From Bacteroidaceae bacterium (GTDB taxonomy: Bacteria; Bacteroidota; Bacteroidia; Bacteroidales; Bacteroidaceae), in NCBI GenBank assembly GCA_017455585.1, contig JAFSZU010000069.1, forward strand, positions 1 through 37,272: DNA of 37,272 nucleotides, in the 5' to 3' direction. Numbering within the stretch: position 1 is the stretch's first letter; each line of letters starts with the position of its first letter. Below the pieces are notes generated by a model. That model ran no database searches. It was given only the letters and a program-made list of their open reading frames with translations, and was not told the origin of the DNA. The position numbers and the translations under genes were made by a program. Shown in pieces: positions 23,684 to 31,138 of this stretch.

Positions 23684-23811
23684 GCACGTGCGGGTGTGAA
23701 CCTCTGAACAAGCGGACGTGAAGCTCATCACGTGCGGACATGAAGCTCATCACGTGCGGACGTAAAGCCCATCACGTGCGGGTGTGAAGCCCATTACACG
23801 CGGGTGTGCGG
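23684..23811. repeat. 22-bp hairpin tandem array, locus 1
   Basis: Units start at 23690, 23712, 23734, 23756, 23778 and 23800 (last one partial), exactly 22 bp apart. The consensus is GCGGACGTGA-AGCTCA-TCACGT. Successive units form the stem TCACGT/ACGTGA around a GCGG tetraloop. The array lies between the divergent sensor kinase and clostripain-like genes. A second array of the same family is at 31015-31102. Confidence 0.9.
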
Positions 23812-23861
23812 TTTTCGACGCTTAATCTTTATTAAATAAACGAAAAAGTATGGCCGTTTAG

Positions 23862-23892
23862 TATGTCGTATGCAGAAAAAAATGTACCTTTG
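23862..23892 (+). promoter_or_regulatory. Promoter giving a near-leaderless clostripain-like mRNA
   Basis: TACCTTTG at 23885-23892 has a TATG (23862-23865) 19 bp upstream in the -33 position. The ATG at 23900 is only 7 bp downstream of the -7 box, so the mRNA should be leaderless or nearly so. This excludes an upstream in-frame ATG at 23870. Confidence 0.7.
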
Positions 23893-23899
23893 TGGCCGT

Positions 23900-25162
23900 A
23901 TGAAACAAAAGGCGCTACACCTTATATATATAATGTGCGCGTGCGCGATGCTGTGTGTGCCTTCGGCATGTCGTGACGACGACGGGTCCGCCACGCCGCG
24001 CCCGGGTCTGCCGGGCGACACGCTCTCCACCACCTTCATCTTCTACATTGCCGGCGAGAACTCTTTGTCGCCTTATATGGCCAAGGACACGCTGGAGATG
24101 GCTCAGGCCATGAACCAGATTCCCGCCGATGCCCGCGTGGTGATGTTTATCGACGACGCCCTCTCCACACGGTTGAGCGTGGGCACCCGCGAGACACCGC
24201 TACAGTGTGTCCGCACCTTCCCCACCAATCTCTGTGCCACAGACAGTGCCGACATGCTGGCGGTGCTCTCGGACATCGTGAAGACCTATCCCGCCCGTCA
24301 CTATGCGCTGGCCATGAACAGCCACGCTTCGGGATGGGTCTTTGAGAACGCCGGGACAGCGTCTGTGCGCCGCAACAGCTGGGGCATCGACAACGGCCGG
24401 CGCACCACCAGCAACCAGGGACGGCGCATGAATATCCCCACGCTGGCCCGCGTGCTGGAGCAGCTGCCCCATTTCGACTTCATTCTTTTCGATGCCTGCT
24501 TCATGCAGTGCATAGAGGTGGATTATGAGTTGCGACATGTCGCAGACTATATCATCGCCTCTCCCGCAGAAATCCCTGGCGACGGTGCTCCCTACCATAT
24601 CCTGCTGCCACTGCTGTGCCAGCTGCCCGCCAACGACCAGCGCGTCCGGGACATCGTGCAGACCTACGGCGATTACTACGTCAGTGGGGAGGGGGCGGCG
24701 GCCTACGGCGGCGTGGAGCTCTCGGCGGTCTCCACGACGGGACTGGAAGCCTTTGCCGAGGCTTCGCGGCCAATCATCACACAGCTCTTTGCTAATCGTG
24801 CCGAACAGGACTGCTCAGACGTCCAGCGATATAACCCATGGCGACGCTCCACTTCCTATGCCGACTTCTATGACTTCGGGCATCTCATCTATACGCTGCT
24901 GCCGGCAGACTATCCCGCGTGGCACGCCGCCCTGGACCAGATCATGCCCGCACGCCATGTGTCCACCCACTGGCTCTCGGCTTTCGGCTCAATGGGAGAG
25001 ATCTATACTCATTTCGAGACCATTCCAGACGATATACTGGAGCACTGCAGCGCGCTGTCCCTGTTTGCCCCTTCTTCCCGTTACGATGGGATGGGATGGA
25101 TCACGACCTATCATCAACTGGAGTGGTATCATGCTTCCGGACTCTCTGAGACCGGTTGGTAA
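23900..25162 (+). CDS. Clostripain-family (C11) cysteine peptidase lipoprotein
   Basis: The 420-residue protein has a lipoprotein signal with lipid Cys24 followed by RDDDGS, an acidic stretch of the kind that sends Bacteroidetes lipoproteins to the cell surface. The peptidase domain shows the C11 dyad: His142 in MNSHASGW and Cys200 in LFDACFMQCIEVDYEL. Related clostripain-like enzymes cut after Arg or Lys; the specificity here is not readable. It is the first gene of a plus-strand run with two more peptidases and a hexosaminidase, consistent with extracellular protein or peptide digestion. Confidence 0.87.
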   Translation: MKQKALHLIYIMCACAMLCVPSACRDDDGSATPRPGLPGDTLSTTFIFYIAGENSLSPYMAKDTLEMAQAMNQIPADARVVMFIDDALSTRLSVGTRETPLQCVRTFPTNLCATDSADMLAVLSDIVKTYPARHYALAMNSHASGWVFENAGTASVRRNSWGIDNGRRTTSNQGRRMNIPTLARVLEQLPHFDFILFDACFMQCIEVDYELRHVADYIIASPAEIPGDGAPYHILLPLLCQLPANDQRVRDIVQTYGDYYVSGEGAAAYGGVELSAVSTTGLEAFAEASRPIITQLFANRAEQDCSDVQRYNPWRRSTSYADFYDFGHLIYTLLPADYPAWHAALDQIMPARHVSTHWLSAFGSMGEIYTHFETIPDDILEHCSALSLFAPSSRYDGMGWITTYHQLEWYHASGLSETGW

Positions 25163-25180
25163 TCAAGAACAATCAGAACG

Positions 25181-25444
25181 ATGGCACCCGTCAACACTTT
25201 CTTCAAGAAGCACTACACGGCAGAGGAAATCTCCGAGTGCATGGAATGGTTCCAGCAGCGGATGGACAAACTGCCTGCCACATTGGACTTTGGTTCGGCC
25301 CATGTGGCAGACCTGCCCCACACCATCCGGCGAATGTTGACAGTGCTGCGGAACCAGATGAACGACAAAGGCACCTACAACGGGCAGTTCTCCGTCCTGC
25401 TGCAGATCCGCAAGATTCTGAAGGACTCGGGGATAGAACAATGA
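25181..25444 (+). CDS. Small conserved-looking protein of unknown function
   Basis: The 87-residue soluble protein (start MAPVNTFFKKHYTAEEISEC) is predicted to be mostly helical, with a WFQQRMDKLPATLDFG segment and no signal peptide, Cys motif or membrane helix. It loosely recalls the DUF6965 type of short Bacteroidales proteins, but this is a guess. It begins 18 bp after the peptidase stop and is likely co-transcribed. A heptamer array follows 19 bp after its end. Confidence 0.6.
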   Translation: MAPVNTFFKKHYTAEEISECMEWFQQRMDKLPATLDFGSAHVADLPHTIRRMLTVLRNQMNDKGTYNGQFSVLLQIRKILKDSGIEQ

Positions 25445-25463
25445 TGTCGTGATGACGAAATAT

Positions 25464-25512
25464 CTTTCAACTTTCAACTCTCAACTTTCAACTCTCAACT
25501 CTCAACTCTCAA
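25464..25512. repeat. Heptamer array (ctytcaa type), seven units
   Basis: Seven exact 7-bp units alternate ctttcaa and ctctcaa. The array ends 5 bp before the aminopeptidase P start codon and therefore occupies the place of a ribosome binding site. Confidence 0.9.
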
Positions 25513-25517
25513 CTCGT

Positions 25518-26918
25518 ATGTTATTCGACAAACAGACTTATATCCAACGCCGCACCATCCTGCGACAGCGCATCGGCAGCGGCCTCATCCTATTCATGGG
25601 CAACAATGAGTCGCCCATGAACTACCCCTCCAACGGCTACAAGTTCCGCCAGGACAGCTCCTTCCTCTATTACTTCGGTCTGCAGCGCGACGGCCTCGTG
25701 GGTGTCATCGATGCCGACAGCGGCGACGAGTGGCTCATCGGCGATGACATTGACATCGAGGACATCGTCTGGTTCGGCTCCGTGGAGAGCGTGGCCGACA
25801 TGGCCTATGCCTGCGGCGTAGAGAAGAGCGGCCCCATGAGCCGCCTGGAGAGCCTGGTGCACGAGGCGCGTGACCGTGGCCGACGCATCCACTTCCTCCC
25901 GCCCTACCGCCATGACCTGATGATTCAGCTCATGGACCTCACCGGCATCCACCCGCGCGACCAGCGTGCCGCCGCCAGCCTGGACCTCATCCGGGCCGTG
26001 GTGGAGCAGCGTATCGTCAAGAGTGCCGAGGAAGTGGCCGAGATCGAGCGTGCCTGTGCCATCGGCTATGAGATGCACACCACCGCCATGCAGATGTGCC
26101 GCCCCGGAGTCACCGAACAGGAGATAGCCGGGCGCATCAGCGGCATCGCAGCCTCGCGCGGCTGCATCACCAGCTTCCCCAGCATCCTCTCCATGCACGG
26201 CGAGATCATGCACGGCTATCCGTCGCCACGTCCCTTGGAGGCCGGACGCCTGATGCTCTGTGACTGCGGTGCCGAGACCAACGAGAACTACTGCTCCGAC
26301 AACACGCGCACCACACCCATCAGCGGACGCTTCACCCAGCGGCAGCGCGAGATCTACCAGATCGTGGTGGATGCCCACGACCGCGCCTACGAGATGGCGG
26401 CCCCCGACGTAAAGTGGTGGGACGTGCACTTCGCTGCCGCCCGTGTCATCACCGAAGGGTTGAAAGCCCTGGGACTGATGCAGGGCGACACCGACGAGGC
26501 ACTGGCAGCCGGCGCACACGCCCTCTTCTTCCCCCACGGGCTGGGACACGCCATGGGCATGGATGTGCATGACATGGAAGGTCTGGGACAGATCCACGTG
26601 GGCTTCGATGCCGAGGTGCAGCCGCGTCTCGACCAGTTCGGCACCAATGCCCTGCGCTTCGGGCGCCGCCTGAAGGAGGGTTATGTGATGACAGACGAGC
26701 CCGGCATCTACTTCATCCCCGCACTCATCGACGAGTGGCGCGCCAAGGGCCACTGCGCCGCGTTCCTCAACTTCGACCGCATCGAGCAGTACAAGGACTT
26801 CGGCGGCATACGCCTCGAAGACGACCTGCTCATCACCGCCGACGGCTGCCGCTACCTGGGCGAGAAGATGATTCCCTATCAGGTGGAGGAGCTGGAGGAC
26901 TATCTTTCACAGCGCTAA
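25518..26918 (+). CDS. Xaa-Pro aminopeptidase (M24B)
   Basis: The 466-residue enzyme removes N-terminal residues before proline. The dimetal site of the M24 'pita-bread' fold is complete: Asp249 in LCDCGAE, Asp261 in CSDNTRT, His340 in FPHGLGHAMG, Glu394 in TDEPGIY and Glu434 in RLEDD. The N-terminal half is the aminopeptidase P N-domain (GLILFMGNNESPMNYPSNGY). No signal peptide is seen, so it is probably cytoplasmic. The ATG at 25518 was chosen because upstream in-frame codons only translate the heptamer array. Confidence 0.92.
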   Translation: MLFDKQTYIQRRTILRQRIGSGLILFMGNNESPMNYPSNGYKFRQDSSFLYYFGLQRDGLVGVIDADSGDEWLIGDDIDIEDIVWFGSVESVADMAYACGVEKSGPMSRLESLVHEARDRGRRIHFLPPYRHDLMIQLMDLTGIHPRDQRAAASLDLIRAVVEQRIVKSAEEVAEIERACAIGYEMHTTAMQMCRPGVTEQEIAGRISGIAASRGCITSFPSILSMHGEIMHGYPSPRPLEAGRLMLCDCGAETNENYCSDNTRTTPISGRFTQRQREIYQIVVDAHDRAYEMAAPDVKWWDVHFAAARVITEGLKALGLMQGDTDEALAAGAHALFFPHGLGHAMGMDVHDMEGLGQIHVGFDAEVQPRLDQFGTNALRFGRRLKEGYVMTDEPGIYFIPALIDEWRAKGHCAAFLNFDRIEQYKDFGGIRLEDDLLITADGCRYLGEKMIPYQVEELEDYLSQR

Positions 26919-26922
26919 CTAT

Positions 26923-26967
26923 CTATAGCCTCTATAGTATCTATAGCTTCTATAACGTCTATTGTCA
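26923..26967. repeat. 9-bp tandem repeat, five units
   Basis: Units of ctatagcct, ctatagtat, ctatagctt, ctataacgt and ctattgtca repeat every 9 bp between the aminopeptidase P stop and the C1B peptidase start. Confidence 0.75.
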
Positions 26968-26993
26968 ATATCCAAACTATATCATTATCCAAC

Positions 26994-28199
26994 ATGAAAA
27001 AGCTATTTATTTGTTTCCTGGCCGCCCTCATCGCCCTGCCTGGCTACGCAGCCAAGAAGAAGGAAAAGGAAGAGGAGTCCAACAAACCCGAGTTCACCAT
27101 CATCAAGCAGCTGCCGATCACGAGTGTGAAGAACCAGAACCGCAGCGGCACCTGCTGGGCCTACAGCACCCTGAGCTTCTTCGAGAGCGAAATCCTCAAG
27201 AAGACGGGCAAGACCTACGACCTGGCCGAGATGTTCATCTGCAACAAGGACTACATGGAGCGCGCCGACGTGACCGTGCGCATGCACGGCGACTGTGACT
27301 TCTCACAGGGCGGCTCAGCCGGCGATGTGCTCCTCATCATCAAGAACCACGGCATCATCCCCGAGGAGGCCATGGCCAAGCCCGGCACCATGATTGGCGA
27401 CACGCTGGCCAACTTCAACGAGTTCTTCAGCGTCATGACACCCTATGTCAAGGCCGTGGCCACCAGCAAAAGCAAGACCATCACTCCACAGTGGAAGGTC
27501 GGTCTGCAAGGCATCCTCGACGCTTATCTGGGCAAAGCACCCGAAAGCTTCACCTATCAGGGCGCACAATATACCCCGAAGAGCTTCGCTCAGAGCCTCG
27601 GACTTGACTGGAATGACTACGTATCCATCACCTCCTACACACATCACCCCTTCTATACCAGCTTCGCCGTGGAGGTGCAGGACAACTGGCGCTGGGACCA
27701 CAGCTACAACGTGCCCATGGACGAGATGATGCGCATCATCGACAATGCCCTGGAGAACGACTACACCGTGGCGTGGGGCGGCGACGTCTCGGACGAGGGC
27801 TTCACCCGTCAGGGGCTGGCTGTGCTCTATAACACCAAGACCGCCGACGGCCTCAGCGGCAGTGACCAGGCCAAGTGGCTCAACCTCAAGCCCTCAGAAC
27901 GCAAGGACTTTATCGAGAAGATGGGTGTCAATGCCCCCGAGGCCAAGCCCACGCAGGAGCAGCGCCAGAAGGACTTCGACGGCTGGGAGCTCACAGACGA
28001 CCATGGTATGCACATCTACGGTCTGGCCAAAGACCAGAACGGACGTGAGTATTATCTGGTGAAGAACTCCTGGGGCGACACGGGCGACTACCACGGCACA
28101 TGGTACATGTCCAAGGCTTTCATCGCTGCACGCACCATGGACTTCCTCATCAACAAGAACGCCATCCCCGCTGACATCCGTCAGAAACTGGGCATCTGA
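26994..28199 (+). CDS. Exported C1B cysteine aminopeptidase (bleomycin hydrolase/PepC-like)
   Basis: The 401-residue protein starts with a signal peptide (MKKLFICFLAALIALPGYA, cleavage near residue 20), then a Lys/Glu-rich stretch. The papain-type triad follows: Cys54 in NRSGTCWAYST, His337 in DDHGMHIYG and Asn358 in LVKNSWGD. The layout is that of bleomycin hydrolase/aminopeptidase C, which normally works in the cytoplasm, so the signal peptide points to a periplasmic version found in Bacteroidales. It should trim short peptides and fits with the adjacent clostripain and aminopeptidase P genes. A long 15-bp array follows. Confidence 0.88.
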   Translation: MKKLFICFLAALIALPGYAAKKKEKEEESNKPEFTIIKQLPITSVKNQNRSGTCWAYSTLSFFESEILKKTGKTYDLAEMFICNKDYMERADVTVRMHGDCDFSQGGSAGDVLLIIKNHGIIPEEAMAKPGTMIGDTLANFNEFFSVMTPYVKAVATSKSKTITPQWKVGLQGILDAYLGKAPESFTYQGAQYTPKSFAQSLGLDWNDYVSITSYTHHPFYTSFAVEVQDNWRWDHSYNVPMDEMMRIIDNALENDYTVAWGGDVSDEGFTRQGLAVLYNTKTADGLSGSDQAKWLNLKPSERKDFIEKMGVNAPEAKPTQEQRQKDFDGWELTDDHGMHIYGLAKDQNGREYYLVKNSWGDTGDYHGTWYMSKAFIAARTMDFLINKNAIPADIRQKLGI

Positions 28200-28200
28200 A

Positions 28201-28349
28201 CATTTACCATTTAACCATTTACCATTTAGCTATTTACCATTTAGCTATTTACCATTTAGCTATTTACCATTTAGCTATTTACCATTTAGCCATTTACTAT
28301 TTACCATTTAAACATTTACCATTTAGCTATTTACCATTTAGCCATTTAT
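28201..28349. repeat. Long AT-rich tandem array with 15-bp (7+8) unit
   Basis: About ten copies of ctatttaccatttag, made of alternating 8-bp (ctatttac) and 7-bp (catttag) pieces, fill the whole gap between the C1B peptidase stop and the hexosaminidase start. Edge units are more degenerate than the central ones, as expected for tandem expansion. Confidence 0.9.
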
Positions 28350-28361
28350 TTGCTAACCTTT

Positions 28362-30071
28362 ATGAAGAAGATTCTGTTAACCGTATTCATGGCCGTGGCC
28401 ACCCTGTCAGTGATGGCCCAGCGTGCCGACTACCGCATCATTCCCCTGCCGCAGAGCGTGCAGGAGGATAGCACCCAGGTCTTTACCCTGCAAGACGGCA
28501 TGGGCATCGCCTACGATGCCAGCAACCCTGAAGTGGCTCGCAACGCCCAGTTCCTGCGCCAGTGGGTGGAGGAACTGACGGGCATCAAGCTGCAACTCAC
28601 ACCCGATGACAAGAAGGCCGCCGTGCGCCTCACCCTGGGATTCCCCGCCGACAAGAAAGCCAAGAAGCCCAAGAAGGGGCAGCCCGCATCTCAGCTGACC
28701 GAACAGCAGCAGGAGGCCTATACCATCACCGTCAACGCCAGCGGCATACAGGTGGCAGCGCGCCAGCCCATCGGCCTCTTCCGCGCCGCGCAGACCCTGC
28801 GCAAGGCCCTCCCCCTAACAGGCTCTGTGGCTGGCGGTACGTCCGCCAGCACCAGCCCCGCCGCTTCCGCAGCCAGCGTCGCCTTCCCCTTCGTCACCAT
28901 CCAGGACCAACCCCGCTTCGAGTACCGCGGCGCACACCTTGACTGTGCCCGCCACTACTTCTCCCTCGATGTCATCAAGCGTTACCTAGACCTGCTGGCC
29001 CTGCACGGTTGCAACCAGTTCCACTGGCACTTCACCGAGGACCAGGGCTGGCGCTTCGAGGTCAAGGCCCTGCCGGAACTGGCCAAGAAGGGCAGTGTGC
29101 GCGAGCAGACCGTCATCGGCCGCAACTCCGGTGTCTATGACGGCCAGCGCTATGGCGGCTACTACACCCAGGCCGAGTGCCGCGAACTGGTAAACTACGC
29201 CGCCGAGCGATACATCAACATCATCCCCGAGATCGACCTGCCCGGACACATGCAGGGTGCCCTGCACGTCTATCCCAACCTGGGCTGCACGGGCGGCCCC
29301 TACCCCGTCTGGCAGATCTGGGGCGTCTCCCGCGACGTGCTCTGCGCCGGCAATCCCGAGACGATGAAGTTTCTGAAGACCGTCGTCGGAGAACTCTGCG
29401 ACGTCTTCCCCTCCAAGTATATACACATCGGCGGTGACGAGTGCCCCAAGGATCGCTGGAAGACCTGTCCCAAGTGCCAGGCCAAGGCCCGCGAGCTGGG
29501 CCTGAAGGACGACGGCAAGCACAGCATCGAGAACCAGTTGCAGACATGGATCAACCACGAGATGGAGCAGTTCCTCAAGGAGCGCGGCCGTGACATGATC
29601 GGCTGGGACGAGGTGCTCGAAGGCGGCCTCACAGAGGGCGGCATCGTCATGTCATGGCGAGGCATCAACGGCGGCATCGAGGCTGCCAAGCAGAACCACC
29701 GCGTCATCATGACCCCCACGGACTACTGCTACATCGACTACTATCAGCTCAAGGAACAGTGGGGACAGCCCCTGGGTATCGGCGGCTACCTGCCTGTCAG
29801 CAAGGTATACAGCTTCGAGCCCCTCATCCCCGAGAAGCTCTCCGAGGAGGAGCAGCAGTATATCCTGGGTCCGCAGGTGAACCTCTGGACAGAGTACGTG
29901 GCTGTGCCGCAGCACGTCTTCTACATGCTCCTGCCGCGTCTCGATGCCATCAGCGAGGTGCAGTGGTGCCAGTCCGAGCAGAAGAACTTCGATGACTTCA
30001 AGGCACGGCTGCCCCGCATGTTGAAGCTCTACGACCGCATGGGCATCAATTACTGCCACAAAGTGGAGTAG
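28362..30071 (+). CDS. Beta-N-acetylhexosaminidase (GH20)
   Basis: The 569-residue protein has a signal peptide (MKKILLTVFMAVATLSVMA, cleavage before Gln20), a GH20b-type N-terminal domain (about 25-165) and the GH20 barrel. The catalytic pair is Asp359-Glu360 in HIGGDECPKDRW. HWHFTEDQGWRFE and WDEVLEGG are further family motifs. It releases terminal GlcNAc or GalNAc from glycans, probably in the periplasm. The ATG at 28362 was chosen over an in-frame TTG four codons upstream. The ABC ATPase gene follows after 2 bp, so the two are probably co-transcribed. Confidence 0.93.
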   Translation: MKKILLTVFMAVATLSVMAQRADYRIIPLPQSVQEDSTQVFTLQDGMGIAYDASNPEVARNAQFLRQWVEELTGIKLQLTPDDKKAAVRLTLGFPADKKAKKPKKGQPASQLTEQQQEAYTITVNASGIQVAARQPIGLFRAAQTLRKALPLTGSVAGGTSASTSPAASAASVAFPFVTIQDQPRFEYRGAHLDCARHYFSLDVIKRYLDLLALHGCNQFHWHFTEDQGWRFEVKALPELAKKGSVREQTVIGRNSGVYDGQRYGGYYTQAECRELVNYAAERYINIIPEIDLPGHMQGALHVYPNLGCTGGPYPVWQIWGVSRDVLCAGNPETMKFLKTVVGELCDVFPSKYIHIGGDECPKDRWKTCPKCQAKARELGLKDDGKHSIENQLQTWINHEMEQFLKERGRDMIGWDEVLEGGLTEGGIVMSWRGINGGIEAAKQNHRVIMTPTDYCYIDYYQLKEQWGQPLGIGGYLPVSKVYSFEPLIPEKLSEEEQQYILGPQVNLWTEYVAVPQHVFYMLLPRLDAISEVQWCQSEQKNFDDFKARLPRMLKLYDRMGINYCHKVE

Positions 30072-30073
30072 AT

Positions 30074-30997
30074 ATGGAATATGAACTGAAAGGACTCTCC
30101 ACGGGCTATCACACCAAGAAGGGTGACCGCGTCGTGTCACGCGACATCACAGCCCGTCTGCAGGCAGGTGAACTCACCTGCCTGCTTGGCCCTAATGGAG
30201 CCGGCAAGAGCACGCTGCTGCGCACACTCGCTGCCTTCCAGCCCCCATTAGACGGCGAGTTGCTGTTGGATGGCCGTCCCCTCAATGCGTTCACGCCGCA
30301 GGAGAGGGCCACACGCATCGGTGTTGTGCTCACAGAGCGACCAGATATTAAAGGTATGCGCGTGCGCGAGATGGTGGCAATGGGCCGCAGTCCCTACACG
30401 GGCTTCTGGGGCGGCCTCTCCGCACAGGACGAGACGGCAGTGGATGAGGCCATTCAGCAGGTGGGCATCCACGATCTGGAGCGGCGCATGCTGCACACGC
30501 TCTCCGACGGCGAGCGGCAGAAAGTGATGATTGCCAAGGCACTGGCGCAGCAGACGCCCATCATCTTCCTCGACGAACCCACCGCCTTCCTGGACTTCCC
30601 CTCCAAGGTGGAGATGATGCTCCTGCTGCGCCGCCTGGCCCGCGAGATGCAGAAAACCGTCTTCCTCTCCACCCACGACCTGGAACTCGCCCTACAGACC
30701 GCAGACCGGCTGTGGCTCCTAAGGGGAGGGACGAAGGAAGAAATAAGAAATAAGAAGGAAGAAATAAGAAATAAAAATGAAGAAATAAGAAATAAGAATG
30801 AAGAAATAAGAAGGAAGAAGGAAGAATTGGCAGTGTCTCCTTCTGGGCGACACCATTCTCCGTCCGTCATTCTTCATTCTTCATTGGTTATAGGCACCCC
30901 GCGCCAGCTGGCCGACAGCGGTGACCTGGCCCGTTTCTTCTCGGGAACCAGCATCACTTTTGATGTTGCCCAGCTGCGTTTCCACATTCAGTGCTGA
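30074..30997 (+). CDS. ABC transporter ATPase (FecE/BtuD-like) with an inserted repeat segment
   Basis: The 307-residue ATPase has Walker A GPNGAGKST (39-47), signature LSDGE (143-147), Walker B IIFLDEP (163-169) and switch His201, all intact. The RIGVVLTERP and GRSPYTGFWG segments match siderophore/cobalamin importers. After WLLRGG (about residue 218) come about 55 residues found in no standard ATPase: KEEIRNK heptads, then SPSGRHHSPSVILHSSLVI. The family sequence then resumes at GTPRQLADSGDLARFF. The extra part is encoded by the repeat element at 30733-30886. No permease or binding-protein gene is adjacent. The gene starts 2 bp after the GH20 stop. Confidence 0.85.
   Translation: MEYELKGLSTGYHTKKGDRVVSRDITARLQAGELTCLLGPNGAGKSTLLRTLAAFQPPLDGELLLDGRPLNAFTPQERATRIGVVLTERPDIKGMRVREMVAMGRSPYTGFWGGLSAQDETAVDEAIQQVGIHDLERRMLHTLSDGERQKVMIAKALAQQTPIIFLDEPTAFLDFPSKVEMMLLLRRLAREMQKTVFLSTHDLELALQTADRLWLLRGGTKEEIRNKKEEIRNKNEEIRNKNEEIRRKKEELAVSPSGRHHSPSVILHSSLVIGTPRQLADSGDLARFFSGTSITFDVAQLRFHIQC
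30733..30886. repeat. Heptamer array element inside the ABC ATPase gene
   Basis: Thirteen 7-bp units (gaaggaa, gaaataa, aaatgaa, gaatgaa variants) run from 30733 to 30823. A middle with a gtgtc/gacac pair follows, and then the same heptamer in inverted orientation (cattcttcattcttcatt, 30869-30886). Three 7-bp units make 21 bp, so the frame returns and the protein gains a 7-residue repeat. Outside this segment the gene is ordinary. Confidence 0.85.
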
Positions 30998-31014
30998 ACT
31001 GTGATTGACAACAT

Positions 31015-31102
31015 GCAGACGTGACCGCATTCACGTGTGCACGTGACGCACTTTTCGTGCGGACGCGAAGGCAATCACGAGCACTCGTGTAAATCATCTA
31101 CC
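31015..31102. repeat. 22-bp hairpin tandem array, locus 2
   Basis: Units start at 31015, 31037 and 31059, with a degenerate fourth at 31081, exactly 22 bp apart. They match the locus 1 consensus (GCGGACGTGA, six variable bases, TCACGT) with several changes each. The array lies between the ABC ATPase and comF-like genes. Confidence 0.75.
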
Positions 31103-31138
31103 ACCGGTAGGACTAATGACCTCTGACAGAGTCTGTTA

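Noticed and set aside
23666-23731. N-terminal extension of the sensor kinase
   Set aside because: The added codons only translate the 22-bp repeat array; the ATG at 23665 is followed directly by a normal membrane-anchor start.
25590-26753. Minus-strand open frame of 387 codons opposite aminopeptidase P
   Set aside because: The plus strand has all M24 metal ligands; the antisense frame is a composition effect.
28201-28349. CRISPR array
   Set aside because: Repeats are contiguous without unique spacers, units are 15 bp, and no cas gene is present. The same reasoning excludes the 22-bp arrays at 23684 and 31015.
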